NCBI GenBank assembly: GCA_016840025.1
Contig: JAEOTF010000218.1
Location: 1-16,872, forward strand
Source: Candidatus Hodarchaeota archaeon
GTDB taxonomy: Archaea; Asgardarchaeota; Heimdallarchaeia; Hodarchaeales; YT1-039
Length of the DNA: 16,872 nt
Direction of reading: 5' to 3'
Shown here: positions 6,611 to 14,492 of the stretch, one piece after another
Numbering within the stretch: position 1 is the stretch's first letter
Layout of the letters: each line of letters starts with the position of its first letter
Program-made: the position numbers and the translations under genes
The notes under the pieces: model-generated
The model's input: only the letters and a program-made list of their open reading frames with translations
Databases searched by the model: none
Told to the model about the DNA's origin: nothing

Positions 6611-8278
6611 ATGGCGCAAATGTCAGGCCAACCGGTATTTATCTTAAGAGAAGGTACAGAACGAAGTCGAGGTCGTGATGCTCAGAGATCCAACATCATG
6701 GCAGCAAGAGCTATTGCTGATGCAGTTCGTTCTACACTCGGACCCCGAGGAATGGACAAAATGTTAGTCGACACCTTAGGTGATGTAGTAATCACTAATG
6801 ATGGTGCGACTATATTAGATGAAATTGATGTTCAGCATCCAGCCGCTAAAATGATGGTACAAGTAGCTAAAACACAAGATGATGAAGTTGGTGACGGTAC
6901 CACAACATCAGTGGTCATTGCAGGAGAATTACTGCGTAGAGCTGAAATTCTCCTTGATCAGAAAGTACATCCAACAATCATAGTTAATGGCTATAAAATG
7001 GCTACAAATAAGGCTACAGAGCTTTTAGATAAGATGGCTGAGAAACTAAGTATCTCGGATGAAGAGAAACTGAAATATATTGCTCAAACAGCACTAAACT
7101 CAAAAGCTGTAGGTTCTGCAAAGGATCTGCTCAGTGATATTGCAGTTAAGGCCGTTAAACACGTATATGATGGAACTAAAGCGGATATTGATTTGATCTC
7201 AGTTCAACAGAAACAAGGTAAATCATTAGATGATACAGAGTTTATCGCTGGTGTAGTTGTTGATAAAGAAGTCGTCCATGCGCGGATGCCTAAAAAAATT
7301 CAAGGAGCTAAAATCGCTCTCCTGAATGCAGCACTTGAAATCAAGAAAACCGAATTTGACAGCAAAATCCGTATTTCAGATGCTACCATGATGACCGCAT
7401 TCCTTGAAGAAGAGGAACGAATGCTTCGGGAAATGGTCCAAAAGGTCATTGCCACTGGAGCAAATGTAGTTCTCTGCCAAAAAGGTATAGATGATATGGC
7501 ACAACATTTTCTTGCAAAGGAAGGTATTCTCGCAGCGCGTCGGGTTAAAAAATCAGACATGGAGAAACTGTCAAAAGCTACTCAAGGTAAGATTATCACG
7601 AGCATAGAGGCCCTCTCTGCTGATGATCTAGGTGCTGCAGGGCTAGTTGAAGAGCGAAAAATTGGTGATGAAAAATTACTTTATATTGAAGATTGTGCTT
7701 TACCAAAGGCTGTTTCGGTGGTTATTCGTGGAGCAAGCAAATACGTCACCGATGAGGTTGAAAGAGCACTTCATGATGCCCTATGTATTGTACGTAACGT
7801 AGCTGAAGATGGATTTGCTGTCGCAGGAGGAGGTGCCCCACAAGTTGAAATAGCACGCTCATTACGTGAATTTTCCGAATCCATCGAAGGTAGAGAACAA
7901 CTTGCAGTGAAAGCTTTTGCTGAAGCTTTAGAAATTATTCCAAAAACTCTTGCAGAGAACGCAGGATTAGATGGGATTGATATCCTTGTTCAACTCAGGG
8001 AAGCTCATGCTAAAGGAAGCAAATGGACAGGTATCGAAGTTATTGAAGGAAAGACCGGCGATTTATTCAATGGTGGGATATTAGAACCACTTCGTGTAGT
8101 TAGACAGGCTATAAGATCTGCAAGTGAAGCTACTGAGTTAATTCTCCGTATTGATGATGTGATTCAATCGAAAGAATTGAAAGGTGGCGAAGGTGGTATG
8201 CCTCCAGGTATGGGCGGTATGCCTCCAGGTATGGGTGGTATGCCTCCAGGTATGGGTGGTATGCCAGGTATGATGTAA
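6611..8278 (+). CDS. thsA: Thermosome subunit (group II chaperonin), Met-rich tail
   Basis: A 555-residue subunit of the archaeal group II chaperonin, a two-ring ATP-driven folding chamber with a built-in lid, related to eukaryotic CCT. Full-length: equatorial ATP-site motifs LGPRGMDK (43-50), NDGAT (63-67) and GDGTTT (94-99); an apical domain about 215-365; LHDAL with the catalytic Asp (389); [10 protein letters not shown] (407-416); and [13 protein letters not shown] (448-460). The C-terminus is a GGMPPGM repeat ending GGMPGMM, the Gly-Met tail seen in many chaperonins that projects into the cavity. The ATG has GAGGT eight bases upstream. It is first in an operon, with the second subunit 13 bp downstream. 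The A/B naming is arbitrary. Nothing is missing, so it should be functional. Confidence 0.98.
   Translation: MAQMSGQPVFILREGTERSRGRDAQRSNIMAARAIADAVRSTLGPRGMDKMLVDTLGDVVITNDGATILDEIDVQHPAAKMMVQVAKTQDDEVGDGTTTSVVIAGELLRRAEILLDQKVHPTIIVNGYKMATNKATELLDKMAEKLSISDEEKLKYIAQTALNSKAVGSAKDLLSDIAVKAVKHVYDGTKADIDLISVQQKQGKSLDDTEFIAGVVVDKEVVHARMPKKIQGAKIALLNAALEIKKTEFDSKIRISDATMMTAFLEEEERMLREMVQKVIATGANVVLCQKGIDDMAQHFLAKEGILAARRVKKSDMEKLSKATQGKIITSIEALSADDLGAAGLVEERKIGDEKLLYIEDCALPKAVSVVIRGASKYVTDEVERALHDALCIVRNVAEDGFAVAGGGAPQVEIARSLREFSESIEGREQLAVKAFAEALEIIPKTLAENAGLDGIDILVQLREAHAKGSKWTGIEVIEGKTGDLFNGGILEPLRVVRQAIRSASEATELILRIDDVIQSKELKGGEGGMPPGMGGMPPGMGGMPPGMGGMPGMM
8192..8275 (+). repeat. 21-bp tandem repeat encoding GGMPPGM
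   Basis: Three 21-bp units (8192-8212, 8213-8233, 8234-8254), nearly identical in DNA and differing at a GGC/GGT codon, followed by a partial unit coding GGMPGMM. They form the C-terminal tail of the first chaperonin subunit. Confidence 0.9.
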
Positions 8279-8279
8279 C

Positions 8280-8285
8280 GGAGGT
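8280..8285 (+). promoter_or_regulatory. Shine-Dalgarno site of thermosome subunit 2
   Basis: GGAGGT, a near-perfect match, lies between the stop of the first subunit and the ATG at 8292, six bases from it. It supports co-transcription with independent initiation. Confidence 0.85.
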
Positions 8286-8291
8286 AAGAAA

Positions 8292-9920
8292 ATGACACAA
8301 CTTACAGGTACCCCTATTTTAATTCTTAGAGAAGGAACAGAGCGTAGTCGCGGTCGTGATGCCCAACGATCTAACATTGCTGCCGCTCGCGCTATTGGTG
8401 AAACAGTCCGTTCTGCTCTCGGACCTCGTGGAGCAGATAAAATGCTTGTTGACAATTTTGGAGATGTAGTTATCTCCAACGATGGTGCTACCATCCTAAA
8501 GGAAATCGATGTACAACATCCTGTAGCCAAATTTGTTATCGAACTCAGTAAGACCCAAGATAATGAAGTTGGCGATGGTACAACAACTGTAGTAATTCTA
8601 GCGAGTGAATTGCTCAAAAAAGCTGAAGAACTATTAGATGATGACATCCATCCCACAATAATAGTAGAAGGCTATCGTAGAGCAACAGAAAAAGCTATTG
8701 AAGTACTCAACAATATTGCGATAACAGTCAAAGAAGACGATGATGAAACTCTAAAGAAGATCTCAAAAACCGCAATGGGCTCTAAAATCGTAGCATCTTC
8801 CAGTGACTATCTATCAGACATTATTGTTAAAGCAATACGGGCTGTAGCTGAAGGAAATCAAGTTGATATCGATGATATTAAAGTTGAGAAAAAGGAAGGT
8901 CTCTCCCTAACAGACACACAGTTGATTAACGGAATAGTATTGGATAAAGAAGTAGTCCATCCTGGAATGCCTAAAAAAGTAGAACAAGCAAAGATAGCTC
9001 TTGTATCTGCCCCTATTGAAGTTCAAAAAGGAGAATTCAGTGCTGAACTATCAATTACTGATCCCAGTCAGATGCAACAATTCTTAGATCGTGAACAGAG
9101 CATTTTAAGTGAGAAAGTAGACAAGGTTCTAGAAACAGGGACCAATGTTCTTATCACACAGAAAGGCATTGAAGATATGGCCCAGCACTTCCTTGCGAAA
9201 GAAGGTGTATTGACTGTTCGGCGAGTTAAGAAATCGGACATGGAAAAACTAGCTAAAGCCACAGGAGCAAAGATCGCTTCTAATCTTGATGACTTGACTT
9301 CTGCGGATCTTGGGAAGGCAGGAGTTGTGGAAGAGCGAAAAATTGGTGATGACGATATGATTTTCATTGAAGAGTGCCCTGCCGCCAAATCAGTCACTAT
9401 CCTAGTCAGAGGTGGAACTGAACTTGTGGTTGATGAAGTAGAACGCTCACTTCATGACGCACTCTGTGTTGTTCGAAATGTAGTCAACAATAACAAGATA
9501 GTTGTCGGTGGTGGAGCTCCTGAAGTGGCTCTGAGCCGTGAACTTACTAATTTCGGCGATACGCTTGCTGGACGAGAACAATTAGCGGTCTACGCCTTTG
9601 CTGAGGCTCTTGAAATCATTCCTAGAACACTAGCAGAAAATGCAGGATTAGATCCTATAGATATCATGGTATCTCTACGTACCGCGTATGAAAAAGGACA
9701 AAAAACCGTAGGGGTTGACCCTATAGGTGGAAAAGTCCGAGATGTCAAAGAGCTAGATGTTCTTGAACCCCTAGTCGTTAAAACCCAAGCTATCACAGCG
9801 GCGTCTGAAGCGGCTCAAATGATCCTACGTATTGACGATGTCATTGCATCTAAGGGCGATGGCGGACCACCTATGCCTCCAGGCGGCGGACCCGGCGATA
9901 TGGGTGATGATTTCGATTAG
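8292..9920 (+). CDS. thsB: Thermosome subunit (group II chaperonin), Gly/Pro/Asp tail
   Basis: A 542-residue paralogue of the preceding subunit and, by family knowledge, its partner in a hetero-oligomeric ring. The same motifs occur at the same positions: LGPRGADK (43-50), NDGAT (63-67), GDGTTT (94-99), SLHDAL with the catalytic Asp, and GGGAPEVALS. The first 30 residues nearly match those of subunit 1 ([17 protein letters not shown] is shared), so the pair comes from gene duplication. The tail differs: instead of GGM repeats it has GDGGPPMPPGGGPGDMGDDFD, acidic and Gly/Pro-rich. The two tails would give the cavity a mixed Met-rich and acidic lining. A strong SD lies six bases before the ATG, 13 bp after the first stop. 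T-rich sequence follows the stop codon. Confidence 0.98.
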   Translation: MTQLTGTPILILREGTERSRGRDAQRSNIAAARAIGETVRSALGPRGADKMLVDNFGDVVISNDGATILKEIDVQHPVAKFVIELSKTQDNEVGDGTTTVVILASELLKKAEELLDDDIHPTIIVEGYRRATEKAIEVLNNIAITVKEDDDETLKKISKTAMGSKIVASSSDYLSDIIVKAIRAVAEGNQVDIDDIKVEKKEGLSLTDTQLINGIVLDKEVVHPGMPKKVEQAKIALVSAPIEVQKGEFSAELSITDPSQMQQFLDREQSILSEKVDKVLETGTNVLITQKGIEDMAQHFLAKEGVLTVRRVKKSDMEKLAKATGAKIASNLDDLTSADLGKAGVVEERKIGDDDMIFIEECPAAKSVTILVRGGTELVVDEVERSLHDALCVVRNVVNNNKIVVGGGAPEVALSRELTNFGDTLAGREQLAVYAFAEALEIIPRTLAENAGLDPIDIMVSLRTAYEKGQKTVGVDPIGGKVRDVKELDVLEPLVVKTQAITAASEAAQMILRIDDVIASKGDGGPPMPPGGGPGDMGDDFD

Positions 9921-9948
9921 ATAAATGTAGAAGTTGATCTATTCATCA

Positions 9949-9991
9949 CTTCTTCTTTTTTTCCAATTTATTCTTATTTTTTTAGTTTTTT
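9949..9991 (+). terminator. T-rich terminator after the thermosome operon
   Basis: Several runs of five to eight T (near 9955, 9977 and 9985) begin about 30 bases after the second chaperonin stop. Archaeal transcription commonly ends at such tracts without a hairpin. Confidence 0.55.
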
Positions 9992-10013
9992 GTGTTATTA
10001 AACAGATCTTACC

Positions 10014-10022
10014 TTTATAAAT
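10014..10022 (+). promoter_or_regulatory. TATA box of the CPBP protease gene
   Basis: TTTATAAAT is a good match, with a predicted start near 10045 and a leader of about 65 bases. It lies just after the chaperonin terminator, so the protease gene has its own promoter. Confidence 0.5.
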
Positions 10023-10104
10023 CATCTTTAAAGAAAATTTTGAGTATTTTCTTATATTAGATCAATGTAAAAAATCAAAAGAGCATTAAGAATCTGCATT
10101 AATT

Positions 10105-10109
10105 GAGGT
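10105..10109 (+). promoter_or_regulatory. Shine-Dalgarno site questioning the CPBP protease start
   Basis: GAGGT touches the ATG at 10110 with no spacer. It is six bases from the in-frame GTG at 10116, which would give a protein starting M-L-R-C-I-N-C, a usual distance before the first zinc cysteine. Confidence 0.45.
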
Positions 10110-11597
10110 ATGATTGTGCTTCGTTGTATTAATTGTAACGAGCAGATTGCAGAAAACATGAAATTCTGCCCATTTTGTGGGACAGCTCAAGAAGAAATAT
10201 CCGCGGTATCGACTGAACCATCTATTATCTATTGTAATAGCTGTAAGCAGCAGGTTTCGCCCACAGATAAATTTTGCCCATTTTGTGGGGCACCAACAAA
10301 TCAGATTAGTGTACCTCCTAAGGATATGGTTGACTACCAAACAGGATATAGTCCATATTCCCCTCATCCCGATTACTATCATCAAAGACCGATAAAACGA
10401 ATATCAAGCTTAGAAAAGGATTTTGTTCCTAAAAAGCTAAGAAGATCAGATTTAGCATATCTACTAATTCCGGCTATTGCTTGGATTACAATTGAAGCAT
10501 TTATGAATTTTGGAGGATTCTTGATCGCTTATTTCATCATTGAGCTCATTTTAGAAGCTACTGGAACCGGTAATACAACAGAATGGTCTGAAACAACAAA
10601 AAACATAGTAAATTTATTATTTAACATTATGATTGATACTATAGCCCTACTTTTCATCTTTATGTATTTATTAAAAAAATTAAATTACAAACCGTCTGAT
10701 ATCGGTATAAAGGATGACGTTTTGTTGCCCAATATTGGTACAGCTCTCAAGGGCTACCTACTCGCATTTGGCGCCACCTTTTTTATCTCATTATTTCTTC
10801 AGACAATAGTTAATACAATTTGGGAAGCATTGGGTTGGGGTACTGAACAAGAAACACCCTACGACAGGTATCTTGAGGGAGATATGACTTCTCTTATTTT
10901 ATTTCTAATTGTATTAGTAATTGTAGCCCCAATTTCCGAAGAAATTATCTATAGAGGGCTTCTAATGCGTCTTTTGGATGACCGGGGTTTTTCTCCTTTT
11001 GGTACTGTCGTACTTTCTTCTCTAATTTTCGCTTCAGTCCATAGTGAAGCAGACATCACGGCAGGTACATTCAATTATGCAATATTTCACTTTTTTGGAA
11101 CATTTGCTATTGGAATAACTCTAGCTACTACATACCGTTATACTAGAAATTTAGGAGTTCCAATTCTTATCCATGCCATCAATAATGGATTTGCAGGAAT
11201 CACTATGCTACTTACCGAGGGAAATTACAGTGAAGAAACGGAAACAATGATTTTAGGTTATTTAGGGCTCTTTATCCTAGGTTTATTGGCTGCATTCTTT
11301 ATCCTTCTCTATAAAGAACGACATTCTGTCTCGGTATTTCTTTCCGATTTGAATTTAGGACTAAAAAACATTCTAAGTGCTAAAGGTGCAATTATTTTGA
11401 GCGCTGTAACGATAGTTGCTATTCTGATTCCTGTTGGTTTTGATTACATTTCAGATGTCTTCGATCTAGCTGATAGTCTTACCTCTATCATTTGGATTGG
11501 GCTTAATCTTGTGATCCTTCTTATCAGTCTAAAGATACTGTCCGCAGGAACAAAGTCTTCTACCGAGTTAGAAATCGGTAATAGCGTAATAAAATGA
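10110..11597 (+). CDS. Double zinc-ribbon CPBP-family intramembrane protease
   Basis: A 495-residue membrane protein. Two zinc ribbons lie at the N-terminus: C6-x2-C9 with C20-x2-C23, and C42-x2-C45 with C56-x2-C59. A Pro/Tyr-rich linker (about 65-100) follows, then eight or nine hydrophobic helices from about 113 to 477. The CPBP (CAAX protease and bacteriocin-processing, Rce1/ABI) motifs are complete: EExxxR at 277-282, the second motif His at 311 (IFASVH), and HxxxN at 355-359. The Glu and His residues are those that activate water in Rce1-type glutamate proteases. About 100 extra residues with two or more helices follow the last motif. The start may be GTG 10116 rather than ATG 10110 (see the SD entry). 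It sits alone between the chaperonins and a convergent zinc-ribbon gene. The substrate is unknown; the ribbons may recruit it. Confidence 0.9.
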   Translation: MIVLRCINCNEQIAENMKFCPFCGTAQEEISAVSTEPSIIYCNSCKQQVSPTDKFCPFCGAPTNQISVPPKDMVDYQTGYSPYSPHPDYYHQRPIKRISSLEKDFVPKKLRRSDLAYLLIPAIAWITIEAFMNFGGFLIAYFIIELILEATGTGNTTEWSETTKNIVNLLFNIMIDTIALLFIFMYLLKKLNYKPSDIGIKDDVLLPNIGTALKGYLLAFGATFFISLFLQTIVNTIWEALGWGTEQETPYDRYLEGDMTSLILFLIVLVIVAPISEEIIYRGLLMRLLDDRGFSPFGTVVLSSLIFASVHSEADITAGTFNYAIFHFFGTFAIGITLATTYRYTRNLGVPILIHAINNGFAGITMLLTEGNYSEETETMILGYLGLFILGLLAAFFILLYKERHSVSVFLSDLNLGLKNILSAKGAIILSAVTIVAILIPVGFDYISDVFDLADSLTSIIWIGLNLVILLISLKILSAGTKSSTELEIGNSVIK

Positions 11598-11650
11598 GCT
11601 TAAACGAGGACTAGCAACACAGGAGTTTCAAGGATCTGAAATTAGCTCTC

Positions 11651-11956
11651 TCAGTTTACCTTCTTAATGCGAGCTCCTAATCGAATGAGAAGTTCAAGGA
11701 TTTGCTTTTTTCTCTCTTCCTCATGGATATCAGAAGGATCTTTTGTTAAATCTTTCATTATTTCATAGTATACCAGAGTTTCAAATGAGAGAATATCGGG
11801 GTCAGGGAATTCAACTGCATAAAGCTGATTACATTTAACACACAAATAGAGCTGATCAAACGGAGTAGGTACGACAATTTCACTACAACGGGGACAAATT
11901 ACTTTCCATTCAAGACCATCTAATCGAGCAGGGATAGTGGGGATTTCATCTGCCAT
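11651..11956 (-). CDS. Small zinc-ribbon protein
   Basis: A 101-residue cytosolic protein. CPRC (residues 21-24) and CVKC (39-42) make one zinc ribbon in a beta-rich N-terminal half; the second half is helical and charged (EEERKKQILELLIRLGARIKK). The start at ATG 11956 is supported by GGAG at 11965-11968, eight bases upstream. It lies 63 bp downstream of the RING-like gene on the same strand and may be co-transcribed with it. I do not recognise a named family; such proteins often bind nucleic acid or a partner protein. Confidence 0.78.
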   Translation of the reverse strand: MADEIPTIPARLDGLEWKVICPRCSEIVVPTPFDQLYLCVKCNQLYAVEFPDPDILSFETLVYYEIMKDLTKDPSDIHEEERKKQILELLIRLGARIKKVN

Positions 11957-12019
11957 CCTAACTTCTCCATTGAAAGAAATTTCGGGAATTAATCTTTTTC
12001 TTTTTTGTTGAGCGTTCTT

Positions 12020-12628
12020 CTAATCAATTTCATGTAATTTAAACTCTTTCAAATCATTTTTATCTATAGAGCTTCTGCAAAGAGGGCAGATAGTAGATCG
12101 CTCTAACCAAGTCATGAGATGACTTCTATGACCTCCTCGTTCACAGTGAGGACAAAGGACGATATTTTCAGTAGAATACTTTAACGGACGCATACAAACA
12201 ATGCAGTTTTCTTCTTGAAGTCGTTCTGGTAATGTATCGAGATATTCTTGAACAGAGGCAATTTCTTCTTCATTCTCTGAAGATCCAAGGGTAGTTCGTG
12301 CATTTTCTAAAGCATGAATAACTCTCTGTTTTCCGTTTGGAGATAAGGAACGAAAACCCCGCGGAGAAGTTTCTTCCGTTTCAAGTTGTACTAGTAGCTT
12401 ATCAATCCTCTCTGTTATGTTTTTACGTGCGTTGCCCCATTTCTCTTCTATTCTACTACGAAATTCTTTGTATTTTTGGCTCAAGCGTTGTTTATATGTA
12501 GGGATTGGCGCCTCGATGGTCTCAGCACCTACATAGAGGATATTCTGTTGTCCACAATTATCACAATACGGATCTATTCGCATTAATTGTTTACCACAAT
12601 TACGGCAAAAGCAAATATCAGAGTCCAA
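12020..12628 (-). CDS. Zinc-ribbon and RING-like finger protein (possible E3-type)
   Basis: A 202-residue protein with two zinc modules. The N-terminal ribbon has C8-x2-C11 and C22-x2-C25. A charged helical linker (about 45-140) follows. The C-terminal finger has C142-x2-C145, C159-x2-C162, H167-x2-H170 and C181-x2-C184, with Trp174 and CPLCR. The order C-C/C-C/H-H/C-C and a Trp before the last CPxC are as in RING fingers, where they contact a ubiquitin-conjugating E2. Small RING-finger proteins occur in archaeal ubiquitin clusters (Caldiarchaeum type and Asgard). An E3 role is inference, as no ubiquitin, E1 or E2 gene is seen here; a plain zinc-binding adaptor is the alternative. It starts at TTG 12628, fixed by GGTGGAG eight bases upstream. 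The S41-like gene lies 107 bp upstream. Confidence 0.82.
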   Translation of the reverse strand: MDSDICFCRNCGKQLMRIDPYCDNCGQQNILYVGAETIEAPIPTYKQRLSQKYKEFRSRIEEKWGNARKNITERIDKLLVQLETEETSPRGFRSLSPNGKQRVIHALENARTTLGSSENEEEIASVQEYLDTLPERLQEENCIVCMRPLKYSTENIVLCPHCERGGHRSHLMTWLERSTICPLCRSSIDKNDLKEFKLHEID

Positions 12629-12636
12629 GCTTTTTT

Positions 12637-12643
12637 CTCCACC
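12637..12643 (-). promoter_or_regulatory. Shine-Dalgarno site deciding a TTG start
   Basis: GGTGGAG on the minus strand, eight bases before TTG 12628, which is followed directly by the zinc-ribbon sequence. It makes the TTG start credible. Confidence 0.7.
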
Positions 12644-12730
12644 TGATCTGTCTGAGTTGAATTATGAAGAAATGAATTTTCTAAAGATGATGAAGATTAA
12701 GATTTGATTTGATTCTTGACGTGTAAAAAA

Positions 12731-12742
12731 CTATTTTATATT
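12731..12742 (-). promoter_or_regulatory. Possible TATA box of the RING-like gene
   Basis: AATATAAAATAG on the minus strand overlaps the stop codon of the S41-like gene. It predicts a start near 12707 and a leader of about 80 bases. If real, the RING-like gene can be transcribed separately from the protease gene. Confidence 0.3.
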
Positions 12743-14334
12743 TGTTCTTTAATTAAATCCAGTGCATAAAGGAGAATTGAATTTTTATCAACGTTGTATG
12801 AAACAAATTTCTCATATGTTAAGGGATGATGTGGTTTTAGGAGATGGCCTTTCTCTTGATCATCTGGAAAGGCAATAAAGTATTTTGTTGAAATTGTCCC
12901 CTTTAGCTTTGAGTTGGCTAACTCATATAGTCTAATATCTCCACAACTATTTCCTGCTTGCCCTGATGGTATTCCCACAATTACTGCTCCTAATCGGTAT
13001 AAATCGGTCATTAAATCGAATCCTGAACTAAACGTCACTCCTGAACATAACACCACTATTTTTTCCGGTAAATAATATCCTTCATATTCCCCTGATTTGA
13101 ATTCTTTATTAAAAGAAGCCATTTTTTCAAATATACTGACCATATGATCTTTTACTGCTTGTTTCAGTTCTCCAGGGCAAAAACTTGGATCATAGCTAAA
13201 ATCATAATCGTTAATTGTCATTGGGACGAGTTTTCCATAAAAAACCTCTTTTAAGCCAACTCCTTTCTCACTGGTTTTATTTAAAAATTCAGAATATTTC
13301 CTAATTTCTGTCTTGCTCATTAATAGTGAAATCGTTTTACTAAATCCTACTAAGAAATATAGAAGGATTTGAATCATTGTATCATTTCCTCCACTATTCT
13401 TTCGTAGGTCTACAATTAAAAATTTGGTTTTTTTTCTTTTCATTTCCTTAACTAATGAAAGAAATGTTTCAGTTGCGGTAGGAATCCCCTCAATAACCTT
13501 TTTGTAATCCTCTGGAGGTTCTTCATCATTAAAATCTTTAAAAACTCTTCTTGCGAGATCGTTAAAGTTTGTTGTTCCAGTCGCTTCCCAATATTCGTAA
13601 GTTTCACGATAGGTTATCATGTTCGTAATTCGTAAAAACGCAATTTTCTTTTCAGGATCAATGAAATGATAGAAAAAGAACGGATTATCAGTTTGTGGTA
13701 ATTCAATTCGTGTTTTTTGTTCAATAAAGGGAGCTTGTACATTCTTTGCAGGTGGAAATGAATATTCTTTTTCTGTACCACTTGTATGTCTCAGAATTAC
13801 TGTAATCTGTTCAAAAGTACTCCATTCTGGAATTAATTGCTTTAAGTAATCACTATAATACAATGAGCCCTTATTTCCTAAAGTACTTAGAAGTTGATAG
13901 ACATTCTCAAATCCTATTCGGTTTTTCTGGCGTTTAACAATTTCTTTAAAGGAAACTCCTTCAATGGAGATTAGAATACAACCAATTAATGGTCGATACT
14001 TTTCATTTGTCACAGCTCTAACATAGAGCTTTTCCTCAATCGCATCAAAGATTAATGGGATGCCACCTGGGTTAATATCATCCACAGATGATCCAGCTTC
14101 TTTAATAGTTGTATGCCCATCTTCAATCTTGGCGATGAATGGTTGTAAATGGAAGAAAAATTCCCGTTGTGTCATTCCTTCAAGTGGAACATCTCTGATA
14201 AGCTTTTGAAGCCTACGATGGTAAGCTATTCTTCCTCCTCCTTTCAAATAGGGATCAGGGTGAGCATTTTCAATAATATTTGTCAATTCTCTAATATCTT
14301 GGATTAATGCTTCTCTGCTAATTTTTTTTTCCAT
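12736..14334 (-). CDS. S41-family (tail-specific/C-terminal processing) peptidase-like protein
   Basis: A 532-residue protein. The N-terminal helical part (about 1-80: IENAHPDPYL, then IEDGHTTI at 71-77) is the usual cap of S41 peptidases. Residues about 92-190 look PDZ-like, with GCILISIEGVSFKEI at 118-132. The TSPc core follows: FLIVDLRKNSGGND (305-318), IVVLCSGVTFSSGFDLMTDL (426-445) with Ser436 as the likely nucleophile in T-x-S, and VGIPSGQAG (453-461). It ends with an L-x-P-H-H-P-L-T and DKNSILLYALDLI segment typical of the family. Most S41 enzymes are exported, but the N-terminus (MEKKISREAL) shows no signal peptide, so a cytosolic place is likely. The start ATG 14334 has GTGAT six bases upstream. 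Substrate unknown; a general Lys base was not located, so activity is unproven. Confidence 0.85.
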   Translation of the reverse strand: MEKKISREALIQDIRELTNIIENAHPDPYLKGGGRIAYHRRLQKLIRDVPLEGMTQREFFFHLQPFIAKIEDGHTTIKEAGSSVDDINPGGIPLIFDAIEEKLYVRAVTNEKYRPLIGCILISIEGVSFKEIVKRQKNRIGFENVYQLLSTLGNKGSLYYSDYLKQLIPEWSTFEQITVILRHTSGTEKEYSFPPAKNVQAPFIEQKTRIELPQTDNPFFFYHFIDPEKKIAFLRITNMITYRETYEYWEATGTTNFNDLARRVFKDFNDEEPPEDYKKVIEGIPTATETFLSLVKEMKRKKTKFLIVDLRKNSGGNDTMIQILLYFLVGFSKTISLLMSKTEIRKYSEFLNKTSEKGVGLKEVFYGKLVPMTINDYDFSYDPSFCPGELKQAVKDHMVSIFEKMASFNKEFKSGEYEGYYLPEKIVVLCSGVTFSSGFDLMTDLYRLGAVIVGIPSGQAGNSCGDIRLYELANSKLKGTISTKYFIAFPDDQEKGHLLKPHHPLTYEKFVSYNVDKNSILLYALDLIKEQI

Positions 14335-14492
14335 TTAATCATCACTACTAGTTTTTTTAAATGTCTTCTTCCATTTAATTTGCAATTTTCGTTTTTTCAT
14401 TAGCTAGGAAGATATTTTTGGGTATTACTTATTAATCTCATTTAGCCTCGTAAAATGGAAATTAAGTTAGTATTTCTTAGAGATGATGAAAA

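Noticed and set aside
8138..8656. Minus-strand open frame of 172 codons across both chaperonin genes
   Set aside because: Its THTWRHT repeats are only the reverse reading of the GGMPPGM repeat; it spans two real genes on the other strand.
10086..10385. Minus-strand frame with repeated CPTKWAEF-like pieces
   Set aside because: It is the antisense reading of the two duplicated zinc ribbons of the CPBP protease.
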